DNA from: Siphonodentalium dalli
Taxonomy: Eukaryota > Mollusca > Scaphopoda > Gadilida > Siphonodentaliidae
NCBI GenBank assembly: GCA_032622095.1
Contig: CP136069.1
Location: forward strand, 104,684,278 to 104,748,277
Direction of reading: 5' to 3'
Length of the DNA stretch: 64,000 nucleotides
Part shown: positions 35,538-46,267 of the stretch, in pieces
How the letters are laid out: every line of letters begins with the position of its first letter
Numbering within the stretch: position 1 is the stretch's first letter
Program-made: the position numbers and the translations under genes
Notes under the pieces: generated by a model
Told to the model about the DNA's origin: nothing
Databases searched by the model: none
Seen by the model: the letters and a program-made list of their open reading frames with translations, nothing else

Positions 35538-35935
35538 GCCGAAATTACCCCCACATACCAAGTTTCATCGAAATCGGCTTGGCCGTTTTCGAGTTCATCT
35601 CGAACACACACACCACACACAGACACACACACACAGACATATCTTCCAAAATATATAATAGACTAGCCGATGAGCCCGACGTTGTCCGGGCTATTCAAAA
35701 ACCAAATTTCAAGTCGATAGCTTACCCGTTTCCGAGATCTGGTCTGCGCATGCGCGAAGCTGGCGTCGCACGGACTAATTTTTTCTGTACAAGCTTCTTG
35801 TGACACCATATCGATATTATTAGTCCGAATTTTTCTTTAAAGTTAAAAATCTTTTTTGTTGAGTTTACAGATAATGCGGGTTGAATTTGCCACGGTGGGG
35901 GGTATGCTAGCACTCGAGTGCACACCTCTTGTTAC
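34888..35935. repeat. CCCGACTTCGTCCGGGC-headed repeat with (CA)n tail and 32 nt poly-C
   Basis: Head GTGACCCGACTTCGTCCGGG and a second head GAGCCCGACGTTGTCCGGGC at about 35,667. Four or five internal blocks of roughly 120 bp share CAAGTTTCATCGAAATCCC and CAAGGTCA.GGTCACG. The tail is TCGGCTTGGCCGTTTTCGAG, then CA/GACA microsatellite and an AT end. A homopolymer of 32 C occupies 35,504-35,535. It resembles the family at 2.46-9.24 kb. Confidence 0.7.
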
Positions 35936-36464
35936 TTTTTAACGAGTGTTTTCAATACAATTCAATTTCCAGATAAAGCTTATAAACTATGACACGCTCA
36001 CTGTGAATGGAAAAATACTCTACTTCATTCATAATTACTTTTTAACGAATGTGTTCAATACAACTCAACTGAAGCATGAAGTTACAATAAAGCCACAACA
36101 AAGGAACTAAGACCTGATGTCCTTGCCATTGATATATTTAGTATGTTTTGTGAAACTTACTGATGAAGGCTATGTAAGTTCATCAAGAACTGTAACAGTT
36201 TGTCAAGAACTGGAACAGTTTGTCATATCAAGGTCATCTTGTCAACATCTAGTGTAGTTTGTCCATATGTAAACATACAGACAAGAAATCACGTGACTCG
36301 TTAAATCTATTCATGTCTAAAAATATGTATTACACTATACACTCATGTCATATCCAAAAATAAAACAATAACCACAACGACTATTATAGCAAAGCTATAG
36401 GTATACTTAGGCTAGATCGTAGTTGCTAGTGTTTATGGCCTGAATTAGCTGCATCTTTGATTAT
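35936..36464. other. AT-rich Polinton interior edge, no gene
   Basis: A short direct repeat (TTACTTTTTAACGA.TGTTTTCAATACAA at about 35,933 and TTACTTTTTAACGAATGTGTTC at about 36,038) is present. No coding region or known element is supported. Confidence 0.4.
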
Positions 36465-36590
36465 GTTCCTACGGAACTGTTACTTCCTAATATGAAATAT
36501 TGACAGAGTCAAGAGGCTCCACTGAGCCCGTTTGATGAGTTCCTCGGAACTGTTACTTCTTAATTATAGCTTCGCTATTGACAGAGTCAA
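36465..36590. repeat. Duplicated dyad block next to the Polinton right end
   Basis: Two copies of a block with a GTTCC..GGAAC dyad, TGTTACTTC and TTGACAGAGTCAA (36,465-36,512 and 36,539-36,590). The TTGACAGAGTCAA dyad is also in the left terminal repeat and between the integrase and polymerase genes. Confidence 0.8.
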
Positions 36591-36695
36591 AATATAATAT
36601 AAATAATTCTTGCAGAATTTTGTACTTAGGTTTTTGGTTCAATTGTTCGCGTAATTTTTTTAATTTTTGATGTAATTAGGTTTTTGGTCCAATTG
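36578..36695 (-). repeat. Polinton right terminal inverted repeat
   Basis: 36,578-36,645 is the reverse complement of the left terminal repeat. A second copy of the terminal 24 bp (AATTAGGTTTTTGGTCCAATTG) follows at 36,672-36,695 after 26 bp of other sequence, so the right end is either extended or partly duplicated. Confidence 0.85.
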
Positions 36696-36769
36696 TTTGG
36701 GTTGAAATGCTATGGGTATTCCTGATATAAAGTCCGCTGACCCCCCCCCCCCCCCCCCCTGCTGGGAGC

Positions 36770-37340
36770 TTTTTAGCTCTCCAGTGGAGCTATAGTCATC
36801 ACTCCTCGTCCGTCCATCCGTCCGTCCGTCAACAATTCTTTAAACATATTCTCCTCTGAAACCATCAGACCTATTGGGTTTATATTTGGTGTGGATGTTC
36901 CCTGTGTGACTCTTATTCAGATTTGTTCAAATGAGGTCACCAAGTCAAATAGTTTTAATGTCAGGACCATAACTATTTTTCCACATAGTAATTCTTAAAA
37001 CGACTTCTTTTCTGAAGTTGTCGGGCCGAATGGGTTCATATTTGGTATGAGGGTACCTTGGGTGACTGTGGTTCAGATTTCTGAAGAAATTTTTTTTTAG
37101 ATTTAACTTATTGCTCAATTTAACCACAAAAAAAACATTATATATATTTTATTTTTAATAAATATCTTTTTTTTATTAAATAAAATATTTTTTATTTAAA
37201 TAAAATAAAAAACATTTAATTAAAATTTTGAAGAACTTATGACATTACATCTTCGGGGGGGGGGGTAGGTACCTCTAGTCACCCCACTAAATTTGGTTGA
37301 AATCAGGGGTTTGGGAGAAAACATGAACAGACAGATGTAC
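36770..37340. repeat. GAGCTATAGTCATCACTCC-type GTCC repeat, copy 2
   Basis: Begins with AGCTCTCCAGTGGAGCT (an inverted repeat) and continues with CATCACTCCTCGTCC, a GTCCGTCC tract, CAACAATTCTTTAAACAT and GGTTTATATTTGGTGTGG, as at 11.9 and 54.8 kb. A 17-18 nt poly-C tract lies just before it. Confidence 0.7.
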
Positions 37341-37614
37341 AGAAATGTTCAGTAAATTCCTTTTAATATCTGTGCATTCCCATTACAAGCCAACTCTGCT
37401 CTGAACTGCCAGGCTGATATACATGACACATGTTGTTTATAATCAGGGCCAGATAGATAGATAAGAGAACTTCTGTAGCTATAGGCAGAGTCCCCAGGGA
37501 GTGTATTTATGTCATTCATAATTTAAATGAGATTAATAGTTTTGTTCATTTAAAAGTAAATGGGAGGGTGAACCTCCAGGGAGGGTCTCAATCAGCGGTA
37601 TATCCTTATAAAAT

Positions 37615-37654
37615 GGTCTAGCGCTTTCGATATTGGTATATCTTCGTCAGGACC
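37615..37654 (-). ncRNA. Hammerhead-ribozyme-like motif of the Penelope-like element
   Basis: On the minus strand the 40 nt contain GGTC, the conserved CTGACGA, a GATAT / ATATC stem with an ACCA loop, GAAA, then GCGCTA followed by GACC, which can pair with the first GGTC (stem I). This order matches a hammerhead core with a very short stem III, as reported for Penelope-like elements, and CTA is a suitable cleavage triplet. One extra A lies between CTGACGA and stem II. Activity is unproven. Confidence 0.6.
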
Positions 37655-37772
37655 AGGATGGTGTGGAAAGATGTGGATGATGCCCGTCCTGTTATACTCT
37701 GTGCTAGTAGAGCGTTGATTTGATTGGTCAAAATCCAAGGGTCAGGTGGTTGTGGGCCTCTGTGGGTCAGAA

Positions 37773-38205
37773 GGTTGAATGCGGGTACAAAATGCGGGTA
37801 TATGTTTGCCCGATAAGCCTGTGGAACTGCGGGTAGTTTATGCAGGTATATTATTCTCGCTCGTCATTGTGATACAATGCGGGTAGTTTTTGCGGGTATG
37901 TTGGGTACCTTGCTGAGAATAACCAAAGTAGGACCTGTGCGGGTATATATTGTCCCGATATCCGTATGGAACTGCGGGTAGTTTGTGCATGTGGGTATGT
38001 TATTCCAGCCCGTCAATATGGTGTAATGCGGGTAGTATTTGCGGGTATGTTGTGTACTTCGCAAAGAATAACCAAATTTGGGACCCGTGTGGGTACAATT
38101 TGCGGGTATATTCATAATATTGTCCTGAAACCTGTGGATGTAATACCTTCCATTGTGAAGCGGGTATGTCGTTTTATTCTGATTGAAATCGCTCTGCGGG
38201 TATAT
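37773..38205. repeat. TGCGGGTA minisatellite with ~165 bp higher period
   Basis: Dense short copies of TGCGGGTA and GCGGGTATGTT, arranged with a higher period of about 165 bp that shares GGAACTGCGGGTAGTTT and GAATAACCAAA. Open frames here follow the repeat and are not genes. It lies between the hammerhead-like motif and the downstream part of the Penelope-like element. Confidence 0.8.
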
Positions 38206-38293
38206 GTGTTGTTGGTACCTGCAGATGGCATGCTTAGGGTATGATTTGGCATATATTTGCGATAAGCAAGGCGCGATATTTAATGCGCATTCC

Positions 38294-39904
38294 CAGGGGG
38301 GGGGTCTGGAAAAAAATTGCACATATAGGGCCCAAAAAGTTTTTTTCCGACCTCAAGGGACCCACCACCCCCATTTTTGCAAAAAAAATATTTTTTTCCT
38401 CCAAAATTTTGGGGACCCACCCCCCGTTTCTCATGTTTTTATCAAAATTTCAGAGGTTTTTTTTAGCCGTTCTTCAATAACTGTGTTAACTGCCTTACTA
38501 ATTGGTAAACACAGATCAGAAAAATGAAAAATATACTGTATTTCCATGTGTTTCCTGGTGTTTTCAGTATCTAACAATATTAATTAAGCATTGTGTAGGT
38601 ACACTATATGTCACAAATTGCCCTAGACCCCATTATAGCCTTAATATATCGAGTGTGTTGTGTCTGACAGAGAAGACTGACCAGTGTAAATAGTGGTAAA
38701 CAGGTCAGGGGTTCCGCAATTATATGTGCATGATCAAAGAACTCTTTAGTCTTATCCAACGGGATGGGGTGGGGAGGGGAATTGTTTTTTGGTTATGTAT
38801 ACACATAGATATATGGTTATTATACTGCCCGATATTAGTCGGCGGGTATATAGTTGACGTCTCGAGCCGTCTGTCCGTACAAACATTTTAGTCAGATGTC
38901 ATATTTGATGCCCTATGGCATGGTGACGGACCAGAAATGGGGGACGAATATGCATAATATCGCGGGTTGTGACCACCAATGCCTACCAGAGTTATGGACC
39001 CTGTTCGACTTTATAAAATTCAGTCCATACAAAGTTTTTGCAATATAAGTTAAGTGTCGGTTGTCAAATTTTGATATGGTTTGGTATGGTGATAGACCAG
39101 AATGAAGAATTGAATGTCATTTCTCAATGCATCTGAATGCATCACATTATTTCAGTTCATCTATTTGTAAGTGATAACAGTATACAATTAGTATTTTAGT
39201 TTCGTCTTGTTGAGCAGTAAAGCTCCCAGATGAAGTTCATAAATTCAATGAGAATAGCGTCACCTTCATTTGGGATTGTCTTGAGCAGTAAACAGTAATG
39301 TCATTCATCATAACCAATTCAGTTTTATTTGGATAATTGTTGCAAATTAACATTACTTGCAATCATTCAAGATGAGAAATAACCAGAATGAATGAATTTG
39401 ACTACATGCCAGAACAAGACAGTATTTCAGACATTAGAAATTTATGAGATACCCTTTTCAATTTCATGTTATGCAACAATCAGGTTAATGATATCTACTA
39501 GTAGTCATCATTGAGTATTCACCATGTAGTATCCAATTTGTGATAGAGTTTTATTACTTTTATTCAGATAATACAACTGGGTAATATATTAATTTTGTTA
39601 CTAAATATTTCTTCTGTTGATCATAAGTTTCCTGAACGTTAATACGGTGGTCCTCTGTGAAGTGGTCCGGGATACTGTGAAATCCAGAATGTTGCTAAAT
39701 CTGAGGCTAAAGAGTCACTTTAGTTGCCTATATAGCCCTATACCAACAAGTATGGTACTAACATGCTTACAAACAACATTACATGGTCAGTACTTGTAAA
39801 TTGTTTGAAAAAAACCCATTAATTTACAAGCAACATTTTTTCCGCCTCTGGAACACCCACCCACCCCGGCCCTATATACGGAATTTTTTTGCAGACCCCC
39901 CCTG
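38294..39904. mobile_element. hAT-like non-autonomous transposon
   Basis: 1,611 bp starting CAGGGGGGGGGTCTGG and ending with the complement (CAGACCCCCCCTG on the plus strand). The terminal repeat extends through AAAAAAATT and ATATAGGGCC for about 45 bp with mismatches. GCATTCC is duplicated exactly at both sides (38,287-38,293 and 39,905-39,911). CAG/CTG ends and a 7-8 bp duplication fit hAT. No transposase is present. It sits in the 3' region of the Penelope-like element. Confidence 0.85.
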
Positions 39905-40230
39905 GCATTCCCGTGTAGTTAGGGGCCATATTAGCCATTGTTAGGACCGGAAGGTCGTGTTTAACGGTGCCCGAAATGGGGCGTTGCGCGATCACGCAGT
40001 TCATCTTTTGTGGTTATGGCCAATAAGGGCGGTGGGGGTTTGACCAATCAAAGGTATAATATTGTGATGGAGGGACATGGGCGTAGATCCAGCAGAGGTG
40101 TTTTGTGGGATTGGGTCAATTTGGCCTCGATGGGAGAAGTGACAACTACTCGATATGAGGCTGATGATAATATATTTTTCCAAATAACCTCATATACTAG
40201 AATTAAATGTGATACTGCCTATATATCGGA

Positions 40231-40997
40231 TTAAGTGTCCACGTTTGTAGAGATGCATTTACGCATCGCATCACGCTGGCGAGGCCGTAATGAGCCTTGA
40301 GACCGCTGCCTGGTGGTGGTGTGTTGCCTGTGTGGGCGTAGTTGATTGGCAGTGTGTCCAGCCAATTTGAACAATTGTTGAGTGCTACCAGATTGGAGCT
40401 GCAATGGTCGTAGACTGTGTTTGCAGCTGGCGTTTAGGATCCAAAGATCGTCCGTAGGGCTATATGGGTAATTCCAGATATTTGGAGAGTCAGCTGGTAG
40501 CTGAGTTGGTGAGTGAACGCTGGTGATGTTGGACGAGCAAAGGTCAGCTGGATTGGCGATCCACCAGCTACAGCCTAGGCTGGTTGCAGATAATGTCTCA
40601 GAAAGGTGCGGCGAATAGCAGAGATCAGCTGGGCTCCAACGGGGGCCCAGCCAGCTCGTATCTAAATTGATACGGCTGTGGCTGTCAACAGGACCGGAGT
40701 TTAACATAGGTGTATATCTGGCCGGATCCGTGTTGTTGGAAGTGTATGAACAGTAGCCGAGCTCCTTGAGTGGAGCGACAGAGCAGGTGATGGAAACGGT
40801 GATGCGAGCAGGACATGGATGAGTGGTGATCTGTCTCTGCATATACGGGCATGTCTGTTGGCATCGTCCCGACGGGAGAAGCTTCTGTGGCAGAAGGTAC
40901 AGTTGTGGAAACCGGTACCGCGGTGTTGGATGCGGATGTGTCGGTACAGCCCTGAGGCGTGGCTATAGATATTCGGACACTCCGGGCAGTCGTGCAT
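40231..40997 (-). pseudogene. Two-finger C2H2 zinc-finger reading frame next to the PLE
   Basis: Frame from ATG at 40,997 (MHDCPECPNIYSHASG) encodes two C2H2 fingers: CPECPNIYSHASGLYRHIRIQH and CTFCHRSFSRRDDANRHARIC (each C-x2-C-x12-H-x3-4-H/C). Near 40,850-40,700 the reading appears to pass to another frame that stays open to 40,231 and is Ser/Thr/Pro/Asn-rich (tail with SPADLC, SANPADLC-like repeats), so a frameshift is likely. It begins 148 bp after the GIY-YIG stop on the same strand. It could be a second ORF of the Penelope-like element or a separate sequence. No host gene was recognised. Confidence 0.55.
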
Positions 40998-41144
40998 TAT
41001 GAATTCTTACTGAGCCGTTCCCTGAGGCGGCGTCAAGAGTATAAATAGTAGTGGACGTTTGTGACGTCAGGTCACTATAGGGAAAGGTGTGGCCGTTGTG
41101 GTAACAAGAAGAGTGAAAAGTAAAATATGAAAAGGAGGCGACTG

Positions 41145-42071
41145 TTAAAAGTCCTTCTTGTTAATGCCCCATGGTTGGAGGGTGCGGAGAGTGAAGATCC
41201 ACTCAATTTCTCTTTCTTTGCGAGCAATGGTGCTGCGTTCAGATAAAGGGTCGGATTTGAGGATGTCAATAATTTGGTATTTTACGTTGTGTGGACCGTG
41301 TCCGTTTAGGTTAAAATGCAGGGCTACCGGTTTGTTGCGGTAATATTTAATGTCTGCATAGTGTTCAGATAGACGTACGTTGACTTCCCTTTTGGTTTCT
41401 CCGACATATTGTTTGTTGCAATGGGAACATGTGAGTAGGTACATACAATTGCGTGTATTGCAATTGTACTTATAAGGCCCTTTGTATCTTTTGTGGGTGA
41501 CAGATCTTCGGAACCATGTAGGTTTTGTGAAGCCTGTGCACACGTCGCAATTATCGAGTGTGCATTCGGTGAATGGGTTGGGTATGACCCGCCCTGTGAT
41601 ACCTTGGTTTTGTGGCAATTTCGCCCGTACAACGAAGTCTGATATGTTTTTGTTGCATCTGCGAGCCATGATGGGTGGCTTAGGGAAAATCGTGCGGTAT
41701 CGGGCTGACGTCATTATAAGAGGCCAATGGTTTCTGATCTGTCCGAATATGCGATAGGATTCAGGGTGGTGTGAGGTGACGAAGGTGTCTTCGTTGGTGA
41801 CCTTGTCCTTATGTTGGAGGTGGTCATCTCTGTTGCATTCTGCTGCACGTTTGATTGCTAAGTCGATGTTAAAGGGCGCATAGCCTCGATTTAGGAAGTA
41901 CTCTTTGAATCGTAAGGCTGTGTCCCAGAAGACTGGGAGTTCGCTGCAAATGCGTCGTATGCGTAGCATTTGGCTGTATGGTATGCCTTCGAACATGCTT
42001 TTGGGGTGGCAGGAGTTTGCTTTGAGATAGGCATGTGTGTCAGTGGGTTTGGTATGAACCGACGTTAGCAA
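41145..42071 (-). CDS. Penelope-like element C-terminus with GIY-YIG endonuclease
   Basis: A 308-residue frame. Residues 1-130 hold the thumb-like part (RRICSELPVFWDTALRFKEYF). The GIY-YIG nuclease follows with YLLTCSHCNKQYVGETKREV and RLSEHYADIKY, the variant of the motif used by Penelope-like elements. A CDNCDVC-like cysteine cluster (TLDNCDVC) precedes it. The frame ends GINKKDF at 41,145. It joins the RT frame upstream at about 42,070 through a frameshift of a few bases. The nuclease part is undamaged. Confidence 0.85.
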   Translation of the reverse strand: MLTSVHTKPTDTHAYLKANSCHPKSMFEGIPYSQMLRIRRICSELPVFWDTALRFKEYFLNRGYAPFNIDLAIKRAAECNRDDHLQHKDKVTNEDTFVTSHHPESYRIFGQIRNHWPLIMTSARYRTIFPKPPIMARRCNKNISDFVVRAKLPQNQGITGRVIPNPFTECTLDNCDVCTGFTKPTWFRRSVTHKRYKGPYKYNCNTRNCMYLLTCSHCNKQYVGETKREVNVRLSEHYADIKYYRNKPVALHFNLNGHGPHNVKYQIIDILKSDPLSERSTIARKEREIEWIFTLRTLQPWGINKKDF

Positions 42072-43434
42072 CTTACCGTTTTTACGGGTGACCTTGACAT
42101 CCAGGAAATTGATTGAGTCTGTGCTGTGCTCTGAGGTGAATTGATGGTGGGATGAGAGTCGTTAAAGTGCTGGATGAAATCCAGTAGCGACTGTTCGTCG
42201 TGGGTCCAAATGATAAAAATGTCGTCGATGTACCGTAGATATAGAAACGGTTGGGATGAGCTAGTTTGTAATAGTTTGTGTTCTAGTTCACCCATAAAAA
42301 TATTAGCGTATGATGGTGCAACTTTTGTGCCCATGGCTGTGCCCCCGATCTGGAGGTAGTGTTCGCCGTTGAAGGTGAAATTGTTGCAATGGAGGACTAG
42401 CCTTAAGAGAGTGAGGAGACTGGTGTATTCTAAAGACCACTTGGGTTTGTGTCTTAAGAGGCATTTAAATATAGCCACTTGTCCTTCCCTGTTTGGGATT
42501 CTGGTTTACAGTTGGGTTACATCTAGTGTGCACAGGATGAAATCCTTTGGGAGGTTCCTGAGTTTGGATAGTGTATGCAGGAAGTGGGTGGTGTCGTGTG
42601 AGTAACTGGGGTATTGGCGGACGAATGATTTGATGTGTTCGTCAATGAAGCTACTGATTTTCTACTGATAATGGGTCTGCCCGGGATGGAGCCTTTTATC
42701 TTGCACTTGTGTATTTTGGCCAGTAGGTAAAATTCGGGTGTTCTCGGTGAATGTTGGAGGAGGCCTTTGTGGAGATTTTCCGTGATTTGGTTTGTTTTAT
42801 TCCAATTTGGCCAGTTCATTGAAAACTAAGTTGTTGTGGTATTGGGTGAGGTCTTCCGTTTTCTTAATGTAGAAGTTTGTGTCTGACAATTGCCTGGTGG
42901 CTTCGTTGATGTAGTCAGTGCGGTCCATTATGACGATGGCACTGCCTTTGTCAGCTTTTTTTATGACTATATTGTGATTGCGTTTGAGGGATTGGAGGGC
43001 CTCCCTTTCACTTTCAGTGACGTTGATTGAAGAGAAGTTGAGGGGATTGCCCGCGAAATTGGCGTAATTAGTGTTTCTATACAGTGCTTCGATTAGAGGC
43101 TCCAAAGCGGGGTTGGGAGACCATGAGCTGGGAATACGAAACTTTCGTTCCAGTGCGGCGGTGAAGGGGTCAAGGTTGTTGAGTTGTGGTTTGTCGAAGA
43201 AGAAGGCCTTGAGGCGTAATCTTCGGAAGAATCTTTTGATATCTCTGGATAGAGTGGCTCGGTCGTTGCCCTGTGGTGTGGGACAAAAATTGAGCCCGTG
43301 GCTGAGCACTTGTGGTTCTGCCGGGTGGGGGTGTAGCTGGAAACATTGAGTAGAACATTCGTGTAGAGTGCACTGTTGTTTTTATTTTGATTGACACTGG
43401 GCGTGTTGTTTGTTTTTTTGCCGGTACGGTACAT
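42065..43434 (-). pseudogene. Penelope-like reverse transcriptase core, broken
   Basis: The upstream part (43,309-42,797) contains IVIKKADKGSAIVIMDRTDY, a motif of the Penelope RT N-terminus. Then EFYLLAKIHKCKIKGSIPGRP, a frame change, and FILCTLDVTQL-stop (motif A with TAA where a Tyr is expected). The last part (42,478-42,065) has GTAMGTKVAPSYANIF and LRYIDDIFIIW (catalytic YIDD). At least three frameshifts and one stop occur. A large palindromic element separates this part from its N-terminus. Confidence 0.85.
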
Positions 43435-44017
43435 ATTTTGTAGTTTCCGTATAATCTCGTTGAAGTCTTGGTTACTGGTGCGGTTTCCTGGTTTGGTGGA
43501 TTTCTTTGGACCTTTAGTTCAGGAGATATTGGTTGACCTCTGCACCCCCCCCCCCCCCCCCAGGACTTAACTTCACACCACTAATTTTCTTCCTTAAGGT
43601 TTCCTCTAATTTTTTTCACTTGTTAACAAGAAGAAAAAGTGGCCACAGAGACTCCAGACAAGATGGCGTCCATCACGATGGCCATTTTTTTTAAATACAC
43701 CAGGTCTCTTTGATCGCCGTTATAGTAAAGATGATGTCACATGCCATCTTGTTTTCCGCTCAATTCGTTATGCTAATATACAACCCTTACAAATTAGCCA
43801 AAAATCCGATACCAGAATCCAATATGGCGGCCAAGATGGCCGCCGAAATGTGAAAATATGCTATTTTTCTGACATGTTAACACCTTTCGTTTGTCTCTGT
43901 GGGAAAATGTTGGCATCTTTGCGTCATGTTATACATTTATCATATAGAGGAGTCATTGGCGACCACATGGGGTCCATAATATACATTCTTTGCGGGATAT
44001 TTTTGTCCGATATCACG

Positions 44018-46096
44018 TTTTTATGTTTACCCATACCATAGTATGGTAAACATAGTGTCGTTGTCCGGATTGACCACTCGTCGTTCGTCCGTCTGTCTGT
44101 CTGTCTGTCCGTCTGTCTGTCCGTAGACACTTTACGAGTAATGCGATAACTCAAACATTTTCTATGCAATCGGAACCAAATTTTGTATTAGGATTTCTCA
44201 GCACAAAATACAGATCCGAGATTTTGTTACAGAGTTATGGCCCTTTTTCAACTTAGAATTCACGCATTCTGCCATAACTCAAATTTTTTTTATCTGATTG
44301 GAACCAAATTTGGTATGTGAGTTTCACAGCCCAAAATACAGATCGAGTTCGAATATGTGTTTGATCCGATTAATTTTCAAGGAGTTATGACCCTTTTTCG
44401 AGAAAAAAAAATTAAAAAAAAAATTGGATTTTTTTAGATTTAGCTCCTTGCTAAATTTAGCATATACAAATATTAAATTTTGTTTGAACTTGAATAACAA
44501 TAAAAAAAAAAAAATTAATAATAAAAAATATTGACACTTTCATTTATTTTAGTTTTATACGATTAATTAGGTGTGATATCCTGTTTTGAAAATATGAAGA
44601 TTTTATTGCAATAGTTTCATGTAATATAATGATATCAATAAATTACCATGTGAACATCCAGAGTATATGAGAGGACATTTTATAGATGTTGTCATTCCAA
44701 GTGAAATCTGTTATGAAATGAGTGATGACATATTATACAGAGCTCTGGTGGTCAAGATAAACAACACTTGTGGCTGGCTGTTTGTTTATTCTAAACTGTC
44801 AAATTGATTAATGGCAGCATAAGACTGGTGTTTATCCTATTCTTGAAATTTCATTACAGGGTGAGATAAGAGCCCCCACTCACCTATATAAGACTTAGTG
44901 TCTTCTAAATTCCATTAATTTGCTTCAAAAATAATTAACCCTTTCCAAGGTTTCCATAGACACATGCTATAATGTACATGGACTCTTCCTCATATCTCTT
45001 AATATATGTTGGGTATCTTTGCACACTATTCACTTATATCAATTTTTTTTTTTTGACTGATTAATTGATTTTTGAAAAATATATTAACCCTTCAGACATG
45101 TGCTTTCAATTTGAAATTAAAATAACAGCTGATGGCCAATATGATTTATCTATGCAATGGGAATCAGGCAGGTAAATATACATGACTATTGTAAGTGATG
45201 ACTTGTTTTGAAAATCAATATGGTAGATGTTAGTGTTTCCAGGAACCTTATTTTCCCATTTGTTCATATTTTCATGGTTGATTGAATTTTAGGGCCCACA
45301 GAGCACTTAGAAGATTAACATTGAAGGTTGTGGCTTTTAGTGTCCAATGCAAGCTACTTGTAAAACATTGTAATGTGTGAAACCATTTAATTGAGGGCTA
45401 ACTTACTTTCTTTTATATGAACGATTTAGTGGTCATAGGGTCAAGCATCTTCATCATATTATGTCTGTATAACATTATATAGATAATACTTTTGTATTGT
45501 ATAAACTACATATATTTTTGAAAACCATGCATACACCCCTGTTATGAAACACTTAATCTTATTTAATACACAGGTCAGATCTGATCTTATATCTGTCCAT
45601 GTTTGATAAACAAATAACTGGGGAGAATGGGGGAAGGGGGGGTGTAATTAAAGTACCATTTAAATATGAGATGGAATCCCCTCATGTATGTCATTCTAAG
45701 CAGTCTGGCTTGTCAACAAATTATAATTTGTCTTTAGAAGTGAATACATTTTGAATATCTGGCATGTCAAAAGTGTTAAAGATAGGGATTTATCACTTTT
45801 GCTTGCAATGAGTTAACTTAAACTCCTAAACATGTCCTCCGAAATTACTAAACCATTGGATCTTACAGTGAGAGGTCCTTGGGTGAATAGGGACAGAGTT
45901 ATGAGATTTAAAACTACTCCTCCCCACCCCAAATACTTTAACCCTTCCTTAAGACAAATTATTTGAGCTTTTGATTTCAAGTTGGGTACTGATATATAGA
46001 TTAATTCCTGTGATCATATCTTTGACAAATTATCAGTTATGACTAGTCGCTATCGCCAAGGTATGGGTTAAACATCTGCCGATCGTGATCGGCCTC
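44018..46096. mobile_element. Hairpin-headed GTCT repeat inserted in the left arm
   Basis: Absent from the matching point of the right arm, so the ends are well fixed. It begins with hairpin ATGTTTACC..GGTAAACAT and a GTCCGTCTGTCTG tract, and ends with hairpin GCCGATC-GT-GATCGGC followed by CTCTCGT. The interior is AT-rich, with blocks ending in GGTATG and A/T runs. The head matches the repeat at 6.14 kb. No protein was seen. Confidence 0.75.
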
Positions 46097-46267
46097 TCGT
46101 CCCAAATGCCGGTATAATAGGTCAAAGCCGAATCTACGTTAAAAAAGCGATGTAATGTTTCGAATCAATGAATGTTATTGCTATTATAACAACACCCATG
46201 CATATATATGTGCAGGAGATACTCAAGCTAGGATTCCTCTTATACCTAAGTTGAGGAATATTTACCC

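Larger units (their letters stand above)
15839..36695. mobile_element. Degraded Polinton/Maverick (adintovirus-like) element
   Basis: About 20.9 kb bounded by ~70 bp terminal inverted repeats (15,839-15,908 and 36,578-36,645, with an extra outer copy of the last ~24 bp to 36,695). It contains the family's hallmark set: retrovirus-type integrase, type B DNA polymerase, packaging ATPase and hexon-like major capsid protein, plus small membrane proteins. No 6 bp target duplication could be matched at the two edges. No penton-type minor capsid or adenovirus-type protease was recognised. Several insertions interrupt it (17.8-23.4, 24.2-26.2, 28.6-29.3, 31.3-31.65, 32.8-33.4 and 34.9-35.9 kb). It cannot be functional as it stands. 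Confidence 0.9.

Noticed and set aside
15839-36695. Intact or active adintovirus/Polinton
   Set aside because: Capsid, integrase and polymerase genes are all broken and several elements interrupt it.
37864-38322. 152-codon ORF
   Set aside because: It follows the TGCGGGTA minisatellite and repeats with it.
44018-46096. Helitron with a 3' hairpin
   Set aside because: A terminal hairpin is present but neither strand shows a TC start together with a CTRR end, and no Rep/helicase is encoded.
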